Shown here: in pieces, positions 43,219 to 52,565 of the stretch
Layout: every line of letters begins with the position of its first letter
Position numbering within the stretch: position 1 is the stretch's first letter
Source of the DNA: Gracilaria domingensis
Taxonomy: Eukaryota; Rhodophyta; Florideophyceae; Gracilariales; Gracilariaceae
Reading direction: 5' to 3'
DNA: 64,000 nt
NCBI GenBank assembly: GCA_022539475.1
Contig: VCMS01000180.1
Span: 50,208-114,207, forward strand
The notes under the pieces: model-generated
What the model was told of the DNA's origin: nothing
What the model saw: only the letters and a program-made list of their open reading frames with translations
The model's database searches: none
Translations under genes and position numbers: made by a program

Positions 43219-45501
43219 TCAGTTCTCCTCCCCATCCTCTGTCCCTTCCTTCATCCCCTGCGCTTCATAGTTCTCGTCTTTTTCGTCGCTGTCTCCTTCC
43301 TCGACCATCAACTCATCCTCCATCAATTCTATGTCCACCGCAGGATCACCTGTGTTGTCCTTCATTCCCATGAGGTCGTCTTCTTCCACAAAAGTCAGTC
43401 GAAAATGGTGACTCAGATGAACTGCATCCGGCGAACTGTACTTCTCTGGTACCATATACATATGGTAGCGAAACAGTGAGTTTTCCGGAAATCTTCCATC
43501 TTTAGTGCCTGCACCGGCATGAAATACATCCCCCCTCCCAAAAAACACAGACATAGGTGGGACAAAGAACTTTCTCACCACCATTCCTCGTGCCAACCAT
43601 TCAAACGCCTTTGCTGCTACAGAAAAGTGACTGTGGGATCCTTCACATATCCAAAGTGGGAACGACACAGTTCCGGAGGCCATCACAAAGTACCCCGGGT
43701 TCTTCCCCTCCAGCTTGTCTTCGTTTGTCAAGGTCTCGAAGTCTGTATGTAGTTCCTGTCGCTGGAAAGCCACTCCGGTACATAAGATCCTCCCTCCAGT
43801 CTTCGGTGCATACATTCTCTCATTCGGTTGCTTGTTGTCTTGTAGCCCCAACGCCGCACATATCTGACCAAGCCGAGCATCTAACAACGCCCTCTTCTTC
43901 ACAAGCAAATGCGTCTCCGTTCTATTCTCCAGCTCTTCCAATATACCTCTTCTCGTCGTCATATAGCTCCCATTGTCCGCGTTGATTATAGAAATCCATG
44001 TAGTTCGATTCTCTGGTACCCTGAGGTCTGGTGCTTCTTCGAAACTTTTTTTGAAGAAGTCCAATAACTCGACGCTTACATCCCCATCGATGAGCTTGCT
44101 GGGACTTTCAGCCATCTTCAAAAGGTCGTTGTCACAAGCAAAGCCTTCCAAAATACAGAAACCTCTCTCCCGAAGCTCAGCCTTCTTGTTCACAAAATAC
44201 ATATACGCGACGGAATCGTTCTTCACTGCCTCCGCCCATAGGGTCCCATCATCAACCTCCCCTTCTCCTACCGCCTTGTTGAGAAGCTTCTGACCCTGAT
44301 ACGCAGCAGGCCAAAACACAGTATGATGTACTCCTTTAAAGTCCTTCGGCTCCAGCAAATGGCCTCGGTGCTCCTTCTGGAGATGTATCGCATCCATCCA
44401 CGGATATACCGACTTAATCCCGTCCACTCCAGCAGGCCACTTGGTAGGAACTGCTTTCAACAATTTTAACCACTCATCCCCCCCCTCGTAAGGTCCTTCA
44501 TCTGCTTTCTTCAGCCCCGGGGGTAGAATTTCCAGGACTGTGTCGTCGAAAGGATCCGTGTCGTCTCCTCGCGTCTCAATATTCGGCGCTGAATCAGAGT
44601 CCGTGTCGCTGCTGAAGAAGATTTGATGAGCTTTTAGGAAGCTTCTGACCCCTTTTCCTCCGAGCTTAGGCAGATGATTGATGACTAATGTTACACCTTG
44701 GGGCACTTCGCTTACCTTTGCCTTCTTCTGAGCCCTGGGGTTGTTATCGCTCGTCATCTTCATTCGTCGACGACTTCTTCTGGTGCTCCTTCTCAACCCC
44801 GCACCACTTGGCTCCACTAAAACCAAGTCTCTGACCACTTCGTGAACGTCTTTACCGGCATTCTTGGCCTTAGCAAGTTTAGAACGCGACGCCCGAGTAT
44901 CCGGTTTAGTGACTTGGGTCCTGGGTGTGGTCAGTTTTCCCCCTCCCGGCGTAGCAGACGGCCCCACAGTCGAATTGAAATCCACCCCGACGGCCTTTTT
45001 CAGCTTTTCACGAGCATAAGCCACCCTTCTCGATATCTTTCCGCCCCAAAGCTTCTTTGTCGCTGCAGTTTCCAAGCGTGCGGCCTGTGTGGCAAGATAC
45101 TCACGGAGGCTGAGTTTCTCAATCCTAGTGAATTCAATCTGCATCTCGTACACTTCCTTCAGAGACAGTCTCTTTCTTTTCGATACTTCAACGGCCAGCT
45201 CATTTAGGAACCGGCAGCATATAAAGAAGTACTTTCGTATATCTTCAAAGCGGCCCTTCAGTTTGGACTCTCGTCTCCTCGAAAAATATGCTGCCAGGGC
45301 GTCCAGGGTGAAATCGGTTGTGTCCTCATCCATAGAAAAGAACTCATCACTGGAGATACATGTAATACCAATTTCATTATACTCCCGACACACACTTTCC
45401 CAATGCTTCAGCAATCGAGGACTCTTGGCCGCCTTCAAACCCATCTCCGCAAACCTCGATAGATGTCTGATATGGTACTGAACTATGATTCCGCATACAC
45501 T
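43219..45501 (-). CDS. 2-oxoglutarate/Fe(II) dioxygenase-like protein with long N-terminal extension
   Basis: An open frame, first ATG 45444, of 741 residues. It is in phase with the ParB-like segment upstream, from which a single TAA (45502-45504) separates it. Residues 1-150 are helical and basic (EKLSLREYLATQAARLE). Residues 150-260 are disordered with Arg/Lys runs (RRSTRRSRRRMKM), suggesting nuclear or DNA-binding function. The C-terminal domain shows the double-stranded beta-helix signature: H566-x-D568 in ELHTDFE, then FFGRGDVFHAGAG (H642) and SLFRYHMYMV (R659). This order, H-x-D...H...R, is that of 2OG/Fe(II) oxygenases such as PhyH-like enzymes. Substrate is unknown. The last 40 residues are acidic. 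A nucleic-acid-modifying role is a guess from the basic extension and ParB-like partner. Confidence 0.7.
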   Translation of the reverse strand, partial: SVCGIIVQYHIRHLSRFAEMGLKAAKSPRLLKHWESVCREYNEIGITCISSDEFFSMDEDTTDFTLDALAAYFSRRRESKLKGRFEDIRKYFFICCRFLNELAVEVSKRKRLSLKEVYEMQIEFTRIEKLSLREYLATQAARLETAATKKLWGGKISRRVAYAREKLKKAVGVDFNSTVGPSATPGGGKLTTPRTQVTKPDTRASRSKLAKAKNAGKDVHEVVRDLVLVEPSGAGLRRSTRRSRRRMKMTSDNNPRAQKKAKVSEVPQGVTLVINHLPKLGGKGVRSFLKAHQIFFSSDTDSDSAPNIETRGDDTDPFDDTVLEILPPGLKKADEGPYEGGDEWLKLLKAVPTKWPAGVDGIKSVYPWMDAIHLQKEHRGHLLEPKDFKGVHHTVFWPAAYQGQKLLNKAVGEGEVDDGTLWAEAVKNDSVAYMYFVNKKAELRERGFCILEGFACDNDLLKMAESPSKLIDGDVSVELLDFFKKSFEEAPDLRVPENRTTWISIINADNGSYMTTRRGILEELENRTETHLLVKKRALLDARLGQICAALGLQDNKQPNERMYAPKTGGRILCTGVAFQRQELHTDFETLTNEDKLEGKNPGYFVMASGTVSFPLWICEGSHSHFSVAAKAFEWLARGMVVRKFFVPPMSVFFGRGDVFHAGAGTKDGRFPENSLFRYHMYMVPEKYSSPDAVHLSHHFRLTFVEEDDLMGMKDNTGDPAVDIELMEDELMVEEGDSDEKDENYEAQGMKEGTEDGEEN

Positions 45502-45930
45502 TTAGGCACCCGCTACAGCGGTCCTTGTCATGTTGTTCAACACTTTCTTCTGCTCTTCAACCATCGCGGTTATAAAGAATAAAATGGAATGAACCTTGTC
45601 AGCGAAGCTCATTAGTCGGGCCTGCTTCAGTCCATCGTTCAAAGCATTACCCAGGCTCAGAAGCTCCCTCGTTTTCATCCTTTGTCCATCCTTTCTCCTC
45701 CATAAGGAAACGGTAAGTTCTTTACACAGTTTCCTTATCTTTGCATCCTCCTCACATAGTTCCTTGAGTGCCACAAGACGATGAGCCCCATCTATGAGGA
45801 TACACGTAACTTTCACGCGATTGCCCTCCACCATCTCCTTCTCGGACTTACCCGTGATCAAAATAGCAACACTCATCGTTCCAAGGGCCTGAAGAAACCC
45901 TTTCCTTCGAATCTCCGCCTGCAGAGCCCT
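45502..45930 (-). CDS. ParB/sulfiredoxin-like domain, in phase with the dioxygenase frame
   Basis: Open from about 45930, first ATG at 45876, 124 residues to TAA 45502-45504. Before the ATG the frame already reads LQAEIRRKGFLQALGT, which resembles the start of a ParB/Srx fold (R-x-x-G-x-x-x-P/A), so the real start may be upstream or an exon may be missing. The core motif is CILIDGAHRLVALKEL, with D29-G30-A31-H32-R33 from the ATG, matching D-G-x-H-R of ParB-like, DndB-like and sulfiredoxin folds. A helical region follows (RELLSLGNALNDGLKQARLM). The in-frame TAA may be a nonsense mutation; a 39-nt intron (GTAGCG...TTCAG) is a remote alternative. Confidence 0.6.
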   Translation of the reverse strand, partial: RALQAEIRRKGFLQALGTMSVAILITGKSEKEMVEGNRVKVTCILIDGAHRLVALKELCEEDAKIRKLCKELTVSLWRRKDGQRMKTRELLSLGNALNDGLKQARLMSFADKVHSILFFITAMVEEQKKVLNNMTRTAVAGA

Positions 45931-45963
45931 AGAAGAATTTAATAACTACGATATTGACACTAT

Positions 45964-46114
45964 TGGCGTACTAATGGTATTTACAAGTGGCGTACAAAAT
46001 ATGCTTCGAAATTAATACGAAAGTGCTACCCATGGTTACAACTGGCGTACAAGTGGCGTACTGGACTAGATTTGTGCGCCAGTTGTTCGCCAATAGCGTC
46101 AGTCGGGTACGCCA
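45964..46114. repeat. Cluster of TGGCGTAC sites
   Basis: TGGCGTAC at 45964, 45988, 46043 and 46054 and inverted GTACGCCA at 46107, within 151 bp, upstream of the ParB-like frame. Spacing is irregular. Such clusters are typical of protein-binding sites in promoters or transposon sub-terminal regions. Confidence 0.75.
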
Positions 46115-47061
46115 CATGTCAAAAAATCAAGGAGCTCACAGGGACAATATGCCTACCGTTAATGAACAATATTTGCACTAGATGCATACCAAAGTTACAT
46201 GAAGACTAAACTTAAGTACGACATTTCTTAAAACGGAGTAGCACAAAAGGAAGTCCGGTGTACGACAGATGTAGCTCAAGATCGTCACTTTACTTTTTCT
46301 AAATTTACATGATGTTCAAAATCGTGCTGCCTATTCTAGTCCTGGAACTATACCTTCCAAGCCATCTTTCTTGTTTCAAGGAGAGCAGGAAATCAAGTCC
46401 GGGTTTCACCCAATCCTTTTCTCCTAATGACTTCGATATTACAATTGACATCATCGGGAAGAACCGTCCTTGGTGACCTGCTGCGGTTGAACCTCCTCCT
46501 CAGTTGAGACCAGAGCATTGTATGAACTGCAGTATCTTCGATGAAGATGACCTTGACTGAGCGATGATGTTTTGGTTACCCGCATCGAGCACTTTGTCTG
46601 CTCACAATTCAAAAGTGATTGTTATACCAGTATCCACAGTGTGAATAACCGATAGAAACGAACCATGAATTGTAGGGAAAGCTGTGACCAAGACGAGGGC
46701 GAAAGTCATGTGTCGAACGAGCATTGGCGATCAAGAACAAAATAGGGCGGCATGTGCGCACACCCAAAACCAATACACAAAAGCTTAAAAGCAAGAATCA
46801 TTTGGTAGCCGGCTTGGAAGGCAGTATGCACTTCTTGCTGCGTCTGGAAAAGCAGGAGAAGGAAGAGAATCCGACGCCCCCAGCAGGCTGCCAGCGATGA
46901 AGTATCGCTAGCTACCATTTGCAAAGTACAAAGAGCATGCGCACTGTGGCCCGTGTTGTACAGAAATCAACGAAAACTCCATCGTCGATGAGAGATGATT
47001 GACACCATCGAGCACAAATTTTCACTGTGAAAGTGTACGAAAGAACAGCGGAAGTGGCGCT
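46115..47061. other. No supported gene
   Basis: Short unrelated frames only. No terminal inverted repeat matching the left side of the 40-46 kb cluster was found. Confidence 0.4.
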
Positions 47062-47930
47062 TCACTTGCGTCTCGGAGCGTCGTTGTTCAGAGATCTCGA
47101 GGTGATCGGGGGTATGTACCATCCCACTCCTTCGCCAGCAATGGGCCTCCGCGCCCAAGCCGGTTGTAAGCCACATGCAAAGAGCACTGGAGAGCCACTC
47201 AGCGATCGTGATACATCTTCTTTCAACGGAAGTTCCGTCTTCTTTCCATTCATCTCAGCTAACCTCATTCGCATGACCTGTGCTAGCCTGTTACAGCGCA
47301 CCGCCAAAACTCTTCATGGATACACGAGCCCTGTCTGTTCGCAAGTCCCGCTTGCCCTTCTTGTTGCGAAGAGACAAGCCCCTCCATCGTCGGTAAGCTC
47401 AGCCATATTTTCAACGAGTTCTCGCCGAGTTCTTACCTTGACAGTATACGTCACGTACCCCGTAGCCGCTACCTCGTTCCTGAAACGCGCAGGTGTGGTA
47501 CGCTGCTGTCGCCTTCCTTTCGCTACCTGGACACTGTCGTACAGCCATATCTTCGCTTGCCAATCGATGCTAATATTTTGTTGAAACATTGTTTCCTCCA
47601 GATGGAGTTCTTCTAAGTCCTCCATATATACATCTTGCCCCAGTTGAGCACGAAAATAGCTGGAGCAACGATGGGAGTTCAAGACCTTTCCATTCGTGCA
47701 GGCGATGGGAATGATTTGAAAAGAGTGCAACGTGAAGCGCTTCTGCGTGCGGCGTACCCCTTCTTAGAACGTAACCATCTTTCTCTGCGTTAGCAGCTTG
47801 TTTAGGTGCGTCGCTTCATGCTCCAACCAGCACAAGGACATAACCACGGCCATGCTGTCTCTGAAATGCACCTCCTGTTGTCTATAGATACAGTTCAAAC
47901 ATGCGCGACTCTGACAACGAGTGGGTGCTG
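47062..47930 (-). pseudogene. Unidentified protein, two in-frame stops
   Basis: One minus-strand frame runs from about 47930 to 47062, about 290 codons, with TAA 47764-47766 and TGA 47314-47316 but no frameshift. Segments: ACLNCIYRQQEVHFRDSMAV, LCWLEHEATHLNKLLTQRKM, then RRTQKRFTLHSFQIIPIACT, YMEDLEELHLEETMFQQNIS, IDWQAKIWLYDSVQVAKG, GYVTYTVKVRTRRELVENMA and, past the TGA, RVLAVRCNRLAQVMRMRLAE. The even protein-like composition suggests a former gene, perhaps of the host. I do not recognise it. The true start is not visible. Confidence 0.45.
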
Positions 47931-48763
47931 CTCAAGCGTCGAGAGTACAAGCAAGCGATCAACACCAATGAAGCCATGACACGCCCTTCTTGTAGCAATC
48001 AATCTCAGCCTAGCTCTACAAGCAGTGGGATAACAAAGGTATTGTGACCTTATTGCATGGACACGATACACTTGGAACACCCGATAACTGCTGGTGTAAA
48101 CTCTCTAAGAGTTTATTACTGCAATGTTGCGTACCCAGTAATAGTCGTTAGCAAGGCAGATGGCAAGGTCGCGGTCGCAAAGGGACGCCTGGCTCGAAAT
48201 CACGCTCGTTGGGCTACTGGTTATCCAGAGAGTCTTACGTAGTCCCGTTGCAAAGCCACTTTCCCCGTCCATAAGTTGTTCGTTCGGTAGCCATCTCATT
48301 CTCTGCACGGGCGCAAACAAACGCGCAGTAGCATGCACGACGTAGGTCGAAGTCACGCTCTGAAGACGCTTCTGGCTTAACATCGTCAGCCTTGATTCAA
48401 ATTATGATCCATACCTCTCATAAGCAGCAGTGCGAAACCAATGGCTTCTCTCATTATGCAAAATTGCCCCAAGTTGATGCCTCAGTGAACGAATGAGTGC
48501 GTGTAGCGAGAAGAAGAGCTGCAGCTGGGAAGACCTTGGTGCCTTGCAACGTCAATCACTGTGTGAATTAGAACCGAGGCCGCGTTCATAATCCATAAAC
48601 CATGTTCGTGCCGTCCGCGTTGGCTGTAAGATGATCCCTCCGAGTCGTAGGGAAAGGCTCGCAGCGAGACGTGCTCCGCTCCAGGCATAAACTGCTATAC
48701 AAGACGGAGCCTAGTGGTCTAGAGGGTGAGATGAAATGTTGAACAGGGAAGCGGTAGATAGTA
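47931..48763. other. No supported gene
   Basis: Open frames are short and overlap on both strands. The 3' end of DNA transposon 2 probably lies here or just upstream, but no CACTA-type terminus could be placed. Confidence 0.4.
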
Positions 48764-49075
48764 TCAGGAGAGGAGAGCGCCGGCGAGCGGCACACAACGG
48801 CTTTTCGTCCAATGTGAACGGAAATTGTTGCTTGTGGTAGGTTTCTTTTCAACCACGTTCGGACTCTGAACTTCGGAGTGAAAAAGGTTCTTCCCTTTTC
48901 CAAAACTTTTTGATCTTTCGAGTAAACCTGAACTACCAGAACTTTTCGAAAACTTTTCCTTCTTTCCAGACACCATTAGTGAGGCCATCATGTCAGCATC
49001 TACGACAACGAACGTCTTCAAAAGACCAGTAACATACACAGGCACAAACTCAGACGAACTCCCTGCCACAACCAT
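48764..49075 (-). CDS. Small Ser/Lys-rich protein next to transposase 2
   Basis: 103 residues from ATG 49075, 17 bp downstream of the transposase stop on the same strand. A hydrophobic start (EFVPVYVTGLLKTFVVVDAD) is followed by KKEKFSKSSGSSGLLERSKS. No family. It could be a third element gene or a chance frame. Confidence 0.3.
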   Translation of the reverse strand: MVVAGSSSEFVPVYVTGLLKTFVVVDADMMASLMVSGKKEKFSKSSGSSGLLERSKSFGKGKNLFHSEVQSPNVVEKKPTTSNNFRSHWTKSRCVPLAGALLS

Positions 49076-49092
49076 CTTTTACCTAACAAACT

Positions 49093-52000
49093 TCAGATTT
49101 CCCTGTGCAGCCTCTTTCGTGAGGATTTTGACAAGCCTCCGAGTTGAAGAGACAAATCTTCTGGAAACCACTTGGTTCCCGTCAACAAACCCTGAGAATG
49201 CCGAAGATCGTCAATGATGTAAGTCCTTTGGCTTGTGGAGGTTGCAGATCTAGGATACTGGATCTGGACGACTCCAACAGGATGGCTCATAGAGCAGACA
49301 CTTTCTATAGTGCGACAAGGAAACAAGCTCTCATCGTCAACAGATGATCGACAATACACCTGTCCCTGCCTCCCAGTCTGTAAAGAACGAGTTGCCCAGT
49401 CAGCAAGTACAAGCTTGTGGGTAGTCCCATTTAGAGTGTGCTTGAAAAATGCCAACACCCTACCGTAGTAAACAGTAGCGTGAGTGTCATTCCCATCACG
49501 AAACACTCCAGAAAAGTAGCAAGACTTCCGTTCGTTTCTCGATACAGTATGATAGGTCCACGGCATAAGCAACCTTGTTTTCTCGTCCTTAGCACGAGAG
49601 AAAACCGATATTGTTTCTTCACTTGCCAAAAAATTGGCGGCTTCACTTGTGGAAACGCCAAGAACAGTAGCATAGTACCGGGCCAGCAGCGACATTAGAT
49701 TGGGAAATGAATCCTGTCCCACAGTAACTGATGAAATGCGAGAAGGCGGTAGGAAATAAAATCGACTCATGTCAGCATCATAGTAGACCTCTGGGTTACC
49801 TTCTGCGTTCGAAAGGTCGGAGTCTTCATCTTCTTCTGGAGCAAGATGAGGGATGACAGTTCCGTATTGCAGACTGTACAACGAGGCTGCCGCGTGGTAC
49901 TTGATCTTCTCATTCACAGATTGAGCAAACAAATACTTAGCATTTGTAACCCGATTCAGCTGGCCAATATAATTCTCTATGGTCCATTGACCCAACAAAG
50001 AGACTGGCCCACAATCTCGGATACATTGACTTAGATGTAGAAGCAAGTGATAGACGTATCTGCACATATGGACCCGCTCTCTCTTGTTCTGGTAGTAATG
50101 ATTGACAAAATGATGATAGAACTCGCGAGAAAGTCGCTCAATATCACAAACAAGATCCTCCGTGAGGCTCCATTGACACACTCTTTGGACCAGTTGCACA
50201 AATAAGTACCACCCGTCTAATGTTTTCTCTGGTATCCATCCGTCCAAAACGACCACGCTGGTTGAAGTCACAAAGAATTTCCACTCCGCTGCCTTCCAAA
50301 GTCCCTTTTTGTCGAGTCCACGTGGTGCTCTGCAATAGTCGGAGCCAAAACCTCTTCTGCAAGAGCGAATATTCTCATTGACGGCCTTGAGCACCCTAGG
50401 ACTGGTAAGGCATCCTAGTTCCGGATGGCGGCCAGAGTCGTTCATCCATATTGAGATCATATCGCGAGCCACATTTTCGAAGAGAAGATGCATTATGTCA
50501 ATTGGGAATGAGCTGAATGCCCGTACAGTTGGTATGCTTAAGAAGGGTGTCATAGTGATGCTCGAAAATCCATGATGTTTTAGCTGACGCTGTAGTTCCT
50601 GGTTGGTCATTGTGCTACTTTGCATCTGTAACTCTTCGTACGCACTAAGAACTTCACTGTGCGATCGCATGGGAAGATTGTCCACTTCCCAAAGTACTTT
50701 CAAGTTCGGAACATTGGTTCTCGCTCTTGTTGTTCGAGATATTGCTCCTTCCTCAACCAAAGTGGGAGGAAAATATGTGTGGTTTTGGTAGATCCCGCGA
50801 ATGGAGCAGAAGCGACACGGCACAAGTCCGTTTGCTCCCTTCAGATGGGTGAGCTTCTTCATGGCAGGTAGATCAGCAAGAACGAAAAGTAGATGAACTC
50901 GTACTCGCGTTACCTCTCCGTTCCACAGTCTTACTCTTCGCCCGACACTATGCAGGTCTTGAAGCTCTGAAAGAAACGGATGAAGAAAGGACGTAAGATC
51001 CTTTGGCTCATTCGGACCGGGAATGATAAACAAAGGCAGGAGGCGTTTGATCTTGAACCTTTCAGACGGCGGAAGGTTAAGAACTGTACAAACGAATGGC
51101 CAGTACGTGTAGTCGTCGGATCGAAAAGGTTGAACTCCATCTGCAGAAATGGAAAGAAAGATGTCGTTCTGAACGCTTTCCGGTCCACCTAAGTCACTTA
51201 CAATATCCCTGAAGATCTTTCCGGAGAAGAAGTCTCTGTAGCCTCCAGTCGTCTCACCAAACAAACCCTTCCTAAAGTAGTCAAAGAGTCTTGGACCTTC
51301 AATTGGGCTTGCCAAAAGTCGTTGCAACCTACACCATATTGAAATGTATTCATATGTGGCAAACGTTGCACCATCAGGCTGAGAACAGTAGCTACAATTG
51401 GTTACAGAATGATCCGTTCTCACGCGAAGTGCCTTATGAAATCTACCACAGCACGGATGCTCACTCGATTCAACACCAGAATTTCGCAGCAATGCCTCTC
51501 TTACGCCTTTGAATGAAGAGTAACGAAGATGTGGCTCATCTTGAACTGTTGTATCTCGGATATAATCCTCCATGAAACTGTCGGAAACAGCATGCTTAAT
51601 CCCCAGTCCTAGTACCTTGGAGTGCTTCTGCATGAAGATTCTGAACTTGAAATCTCTGCAAACTGGATAACCACTTGATATAAGAGCATTGGGGTCACTA
51701 TTGGAAGTTTCAATGGGGTTGTTTGCGGTAGAGCTGGTTGTGCTGCCAGAATAAAGGGAACTCTCTGAGCTCAAAGACATCTCATTTGTTTTTGTTGTGC
51801 TCTCATCGTCGGCATCGGTTGAACAATCGATACTGCTATTACGATGGTGGGAAACGCTTTGGGTTGGACTTTTCAAGCTGGATTGAGAAAGCTCTAGTGA
51901 TACCGAATCATGACTGTTGAGAACACTTATCTCGGCATCTGACAAGCCGAGATGATTTGATTCTCCAACGTGTTCAAGAGCATCCCATACTGCCTGTAAC

Positions 52001-52173
52001 TGTGAGAGATCATGAATAGCTTCTGGAAGTGGTAGAAAGATTGTCTTTCCGGATTCCAATGCCTCATTTTGCGATTGAGATCTGTGCTTCATTGCGGTCT
52101 GCCTCGACACCATCTTCCCAGGATAACAACGACAATGGTAACTGGCATGACAAATATAACCGAGGGAAACCAT
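49093..52173 (-). CDS. Tnp2/CACTA-like transposase 2, intact
   Basis: A 1026-residue uninterrupted frame from ATG 52173. Residues 100-160 are Ser/Thr-rich. The Transposase_21 (Tnp2) region is clear: ISADGVQPF (catalytic D345), YWPFVCTVLNLPPSERFKIK, LPLFIIPGPNEPKDLTSFLH. It then shows a C-x-x-C finger in LVPCRFCSIRG, FPIDIMHLLFENV (D559) and WTIENYIGQLNRV (E733). All three catalytic acidic residues are present, so this copy could be active. DDE transposases of this type cut the element at its ends and move it by cut-and-paste. It is only distantly similar to transposase 1 at 27.4-29.8 kb. It is divergently transcribed from the partner gene at 52566. Terminal repeats were not identified. Confidence 0.88.
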   Translation of the reverse strand: MVSLGYICHASYHCRCYPGKMVSRQTAMKHRSQSQNEALESGKTIFLPLPEAIHDLSQLQAVWDALEHVGESNHLGLSDAEISVLNSHDSVSLELSQSSLKSPTQSVSHHRNSSIDCSTDADDESTTKTNEMSLSSESSLYSGSTTSSTANNPIETSNSDPNALISSGYPVCRDFKFRIFMQKHSKVLGLGIKHAVSDSFMEDYIRDTTVQDEPHLRYSSFKGVREALLRNSGVESSEHPCCGRFHKALRVRTDHSVTNCSYCSQPDGATFATYEYISIWCRLQRLLASPIEGPRLFDYFRKGLFGETTGGYRDFFSGKIFRDIVSDLGGPESVQNDIFLSISADGVQPFRSDDYTYWPFVCTVLNLPPSERFKIKRLLPLFIIPGPNEPKDLTSFLHPFLSELQDLHSVGRRVRLWNGEVTRVRVHLLFVLADLPAMKKLTHLKGANGLVPCRFCSIRGIYQNHTYFPPTLVEEGAISRTTRARTNVPNLKVLWEVDNLPMRSHSEVLSAYEELQMQSSTMTNQELQRQLKHHGFSSITMTPFLSIPTVRAFSSFPIDIMHLLFENVARDMISIWMNDSGRHPELGCLTSPRVLKAVNENIRSCRRGFGSDYCRAPRGLDKKGLWKAAEWKFFVTSTSVVVLDGWIPEKTLDGWYLFVQLVQRVCQWSLTEDLVCDIERLSREFYHHFVNHYYQNKRERVHMCRYVYHLLLHLSQCIRDCGPVSLLGQWTIENYIGQLNRVTNAKYLFAQSVNEKIKYHAAASLYSLQYGTVIPHLAPEEDEDSDLSNAEGNPEVYYDADMSRFYFLPPSRISSVTVGQDSFPNLMSLLARYYATVLGVSTSEAANFLASEETISVFSRAKDEKTRLLMPWTYHTVSRNERKSCYFSGVFRDGNDTHATVYYGRVLAFFKHTLNGTTHKLVLADWATRSLQTGRQGQVYCRSSVDDESLFPCRTIESVCSMSHPVGVVQIQYPRSATSTSQRTYIIDDLRHSQGLLTGTKWFPEDLSLQLGGLSKSSRKRLHREI

Positions 52174-52565
52174 AGTTGTAAGATGAGGGGCTAAACGGTA
52201 TACTGAGACGTATCGATACGTGTCGGAACCACCTAAGAATGTGAGGCACCTTAGGAACGCAGATAAGACAACAGAAAAGATGGAGATTCGATTGAGAGTA
52301 ATGCGGTCTCCTTAAACGCTGGTGACCTGAATCGAAGAGATGATCCAAATTAAATTGATGCTGCAGTTTCGTTTCGAAGAGGAAGACCCAAGCGCAAAGA
52401 CAAAACGCAGGGAATCGATATTAAACTTATCAGGACTGGACGGCTACCATATGTGTCATCCAGGATCCAAACTTCGGCGAGTGCTCAGCGCACCTGGCGC
52501 CATTTCAACATCAATTATTAGTTCTTGTCCCATTCGAACCCTTCCATCGACGCATATCGACCGTT
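52174..52565. promoter_or_regulatory. Divergent promoter region of transposon 2
   Basis: 392 bp between two head-to-head ATGs, AT-rich near 52330-52370. It corresponds to the 284-bp interval of transposon 1. No repeated site was found by eye. Confidence 0.4.

Noticed and set aside
45463-45510. Intron joining ParB-like and dioxygenase parts
   Set aside because: A 39-nt GT...AG segment would keep phase but is unusually short; a single nonsense codon is simpler. Left open rather than annotated.
43219-45876. A TET/JBP-type DNA hydroxylase assignment
   Set aside because: The H-x-D...H...R signature supports the 2OG/Fe(II) fold in general but cannot separate TET/JBP from PhyH-like or other subfamilies by eye.
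49432-49700. Plus- and minus-strand frames inside transposase 2
   Set aside because: Shadows of the 1026-residue frame.
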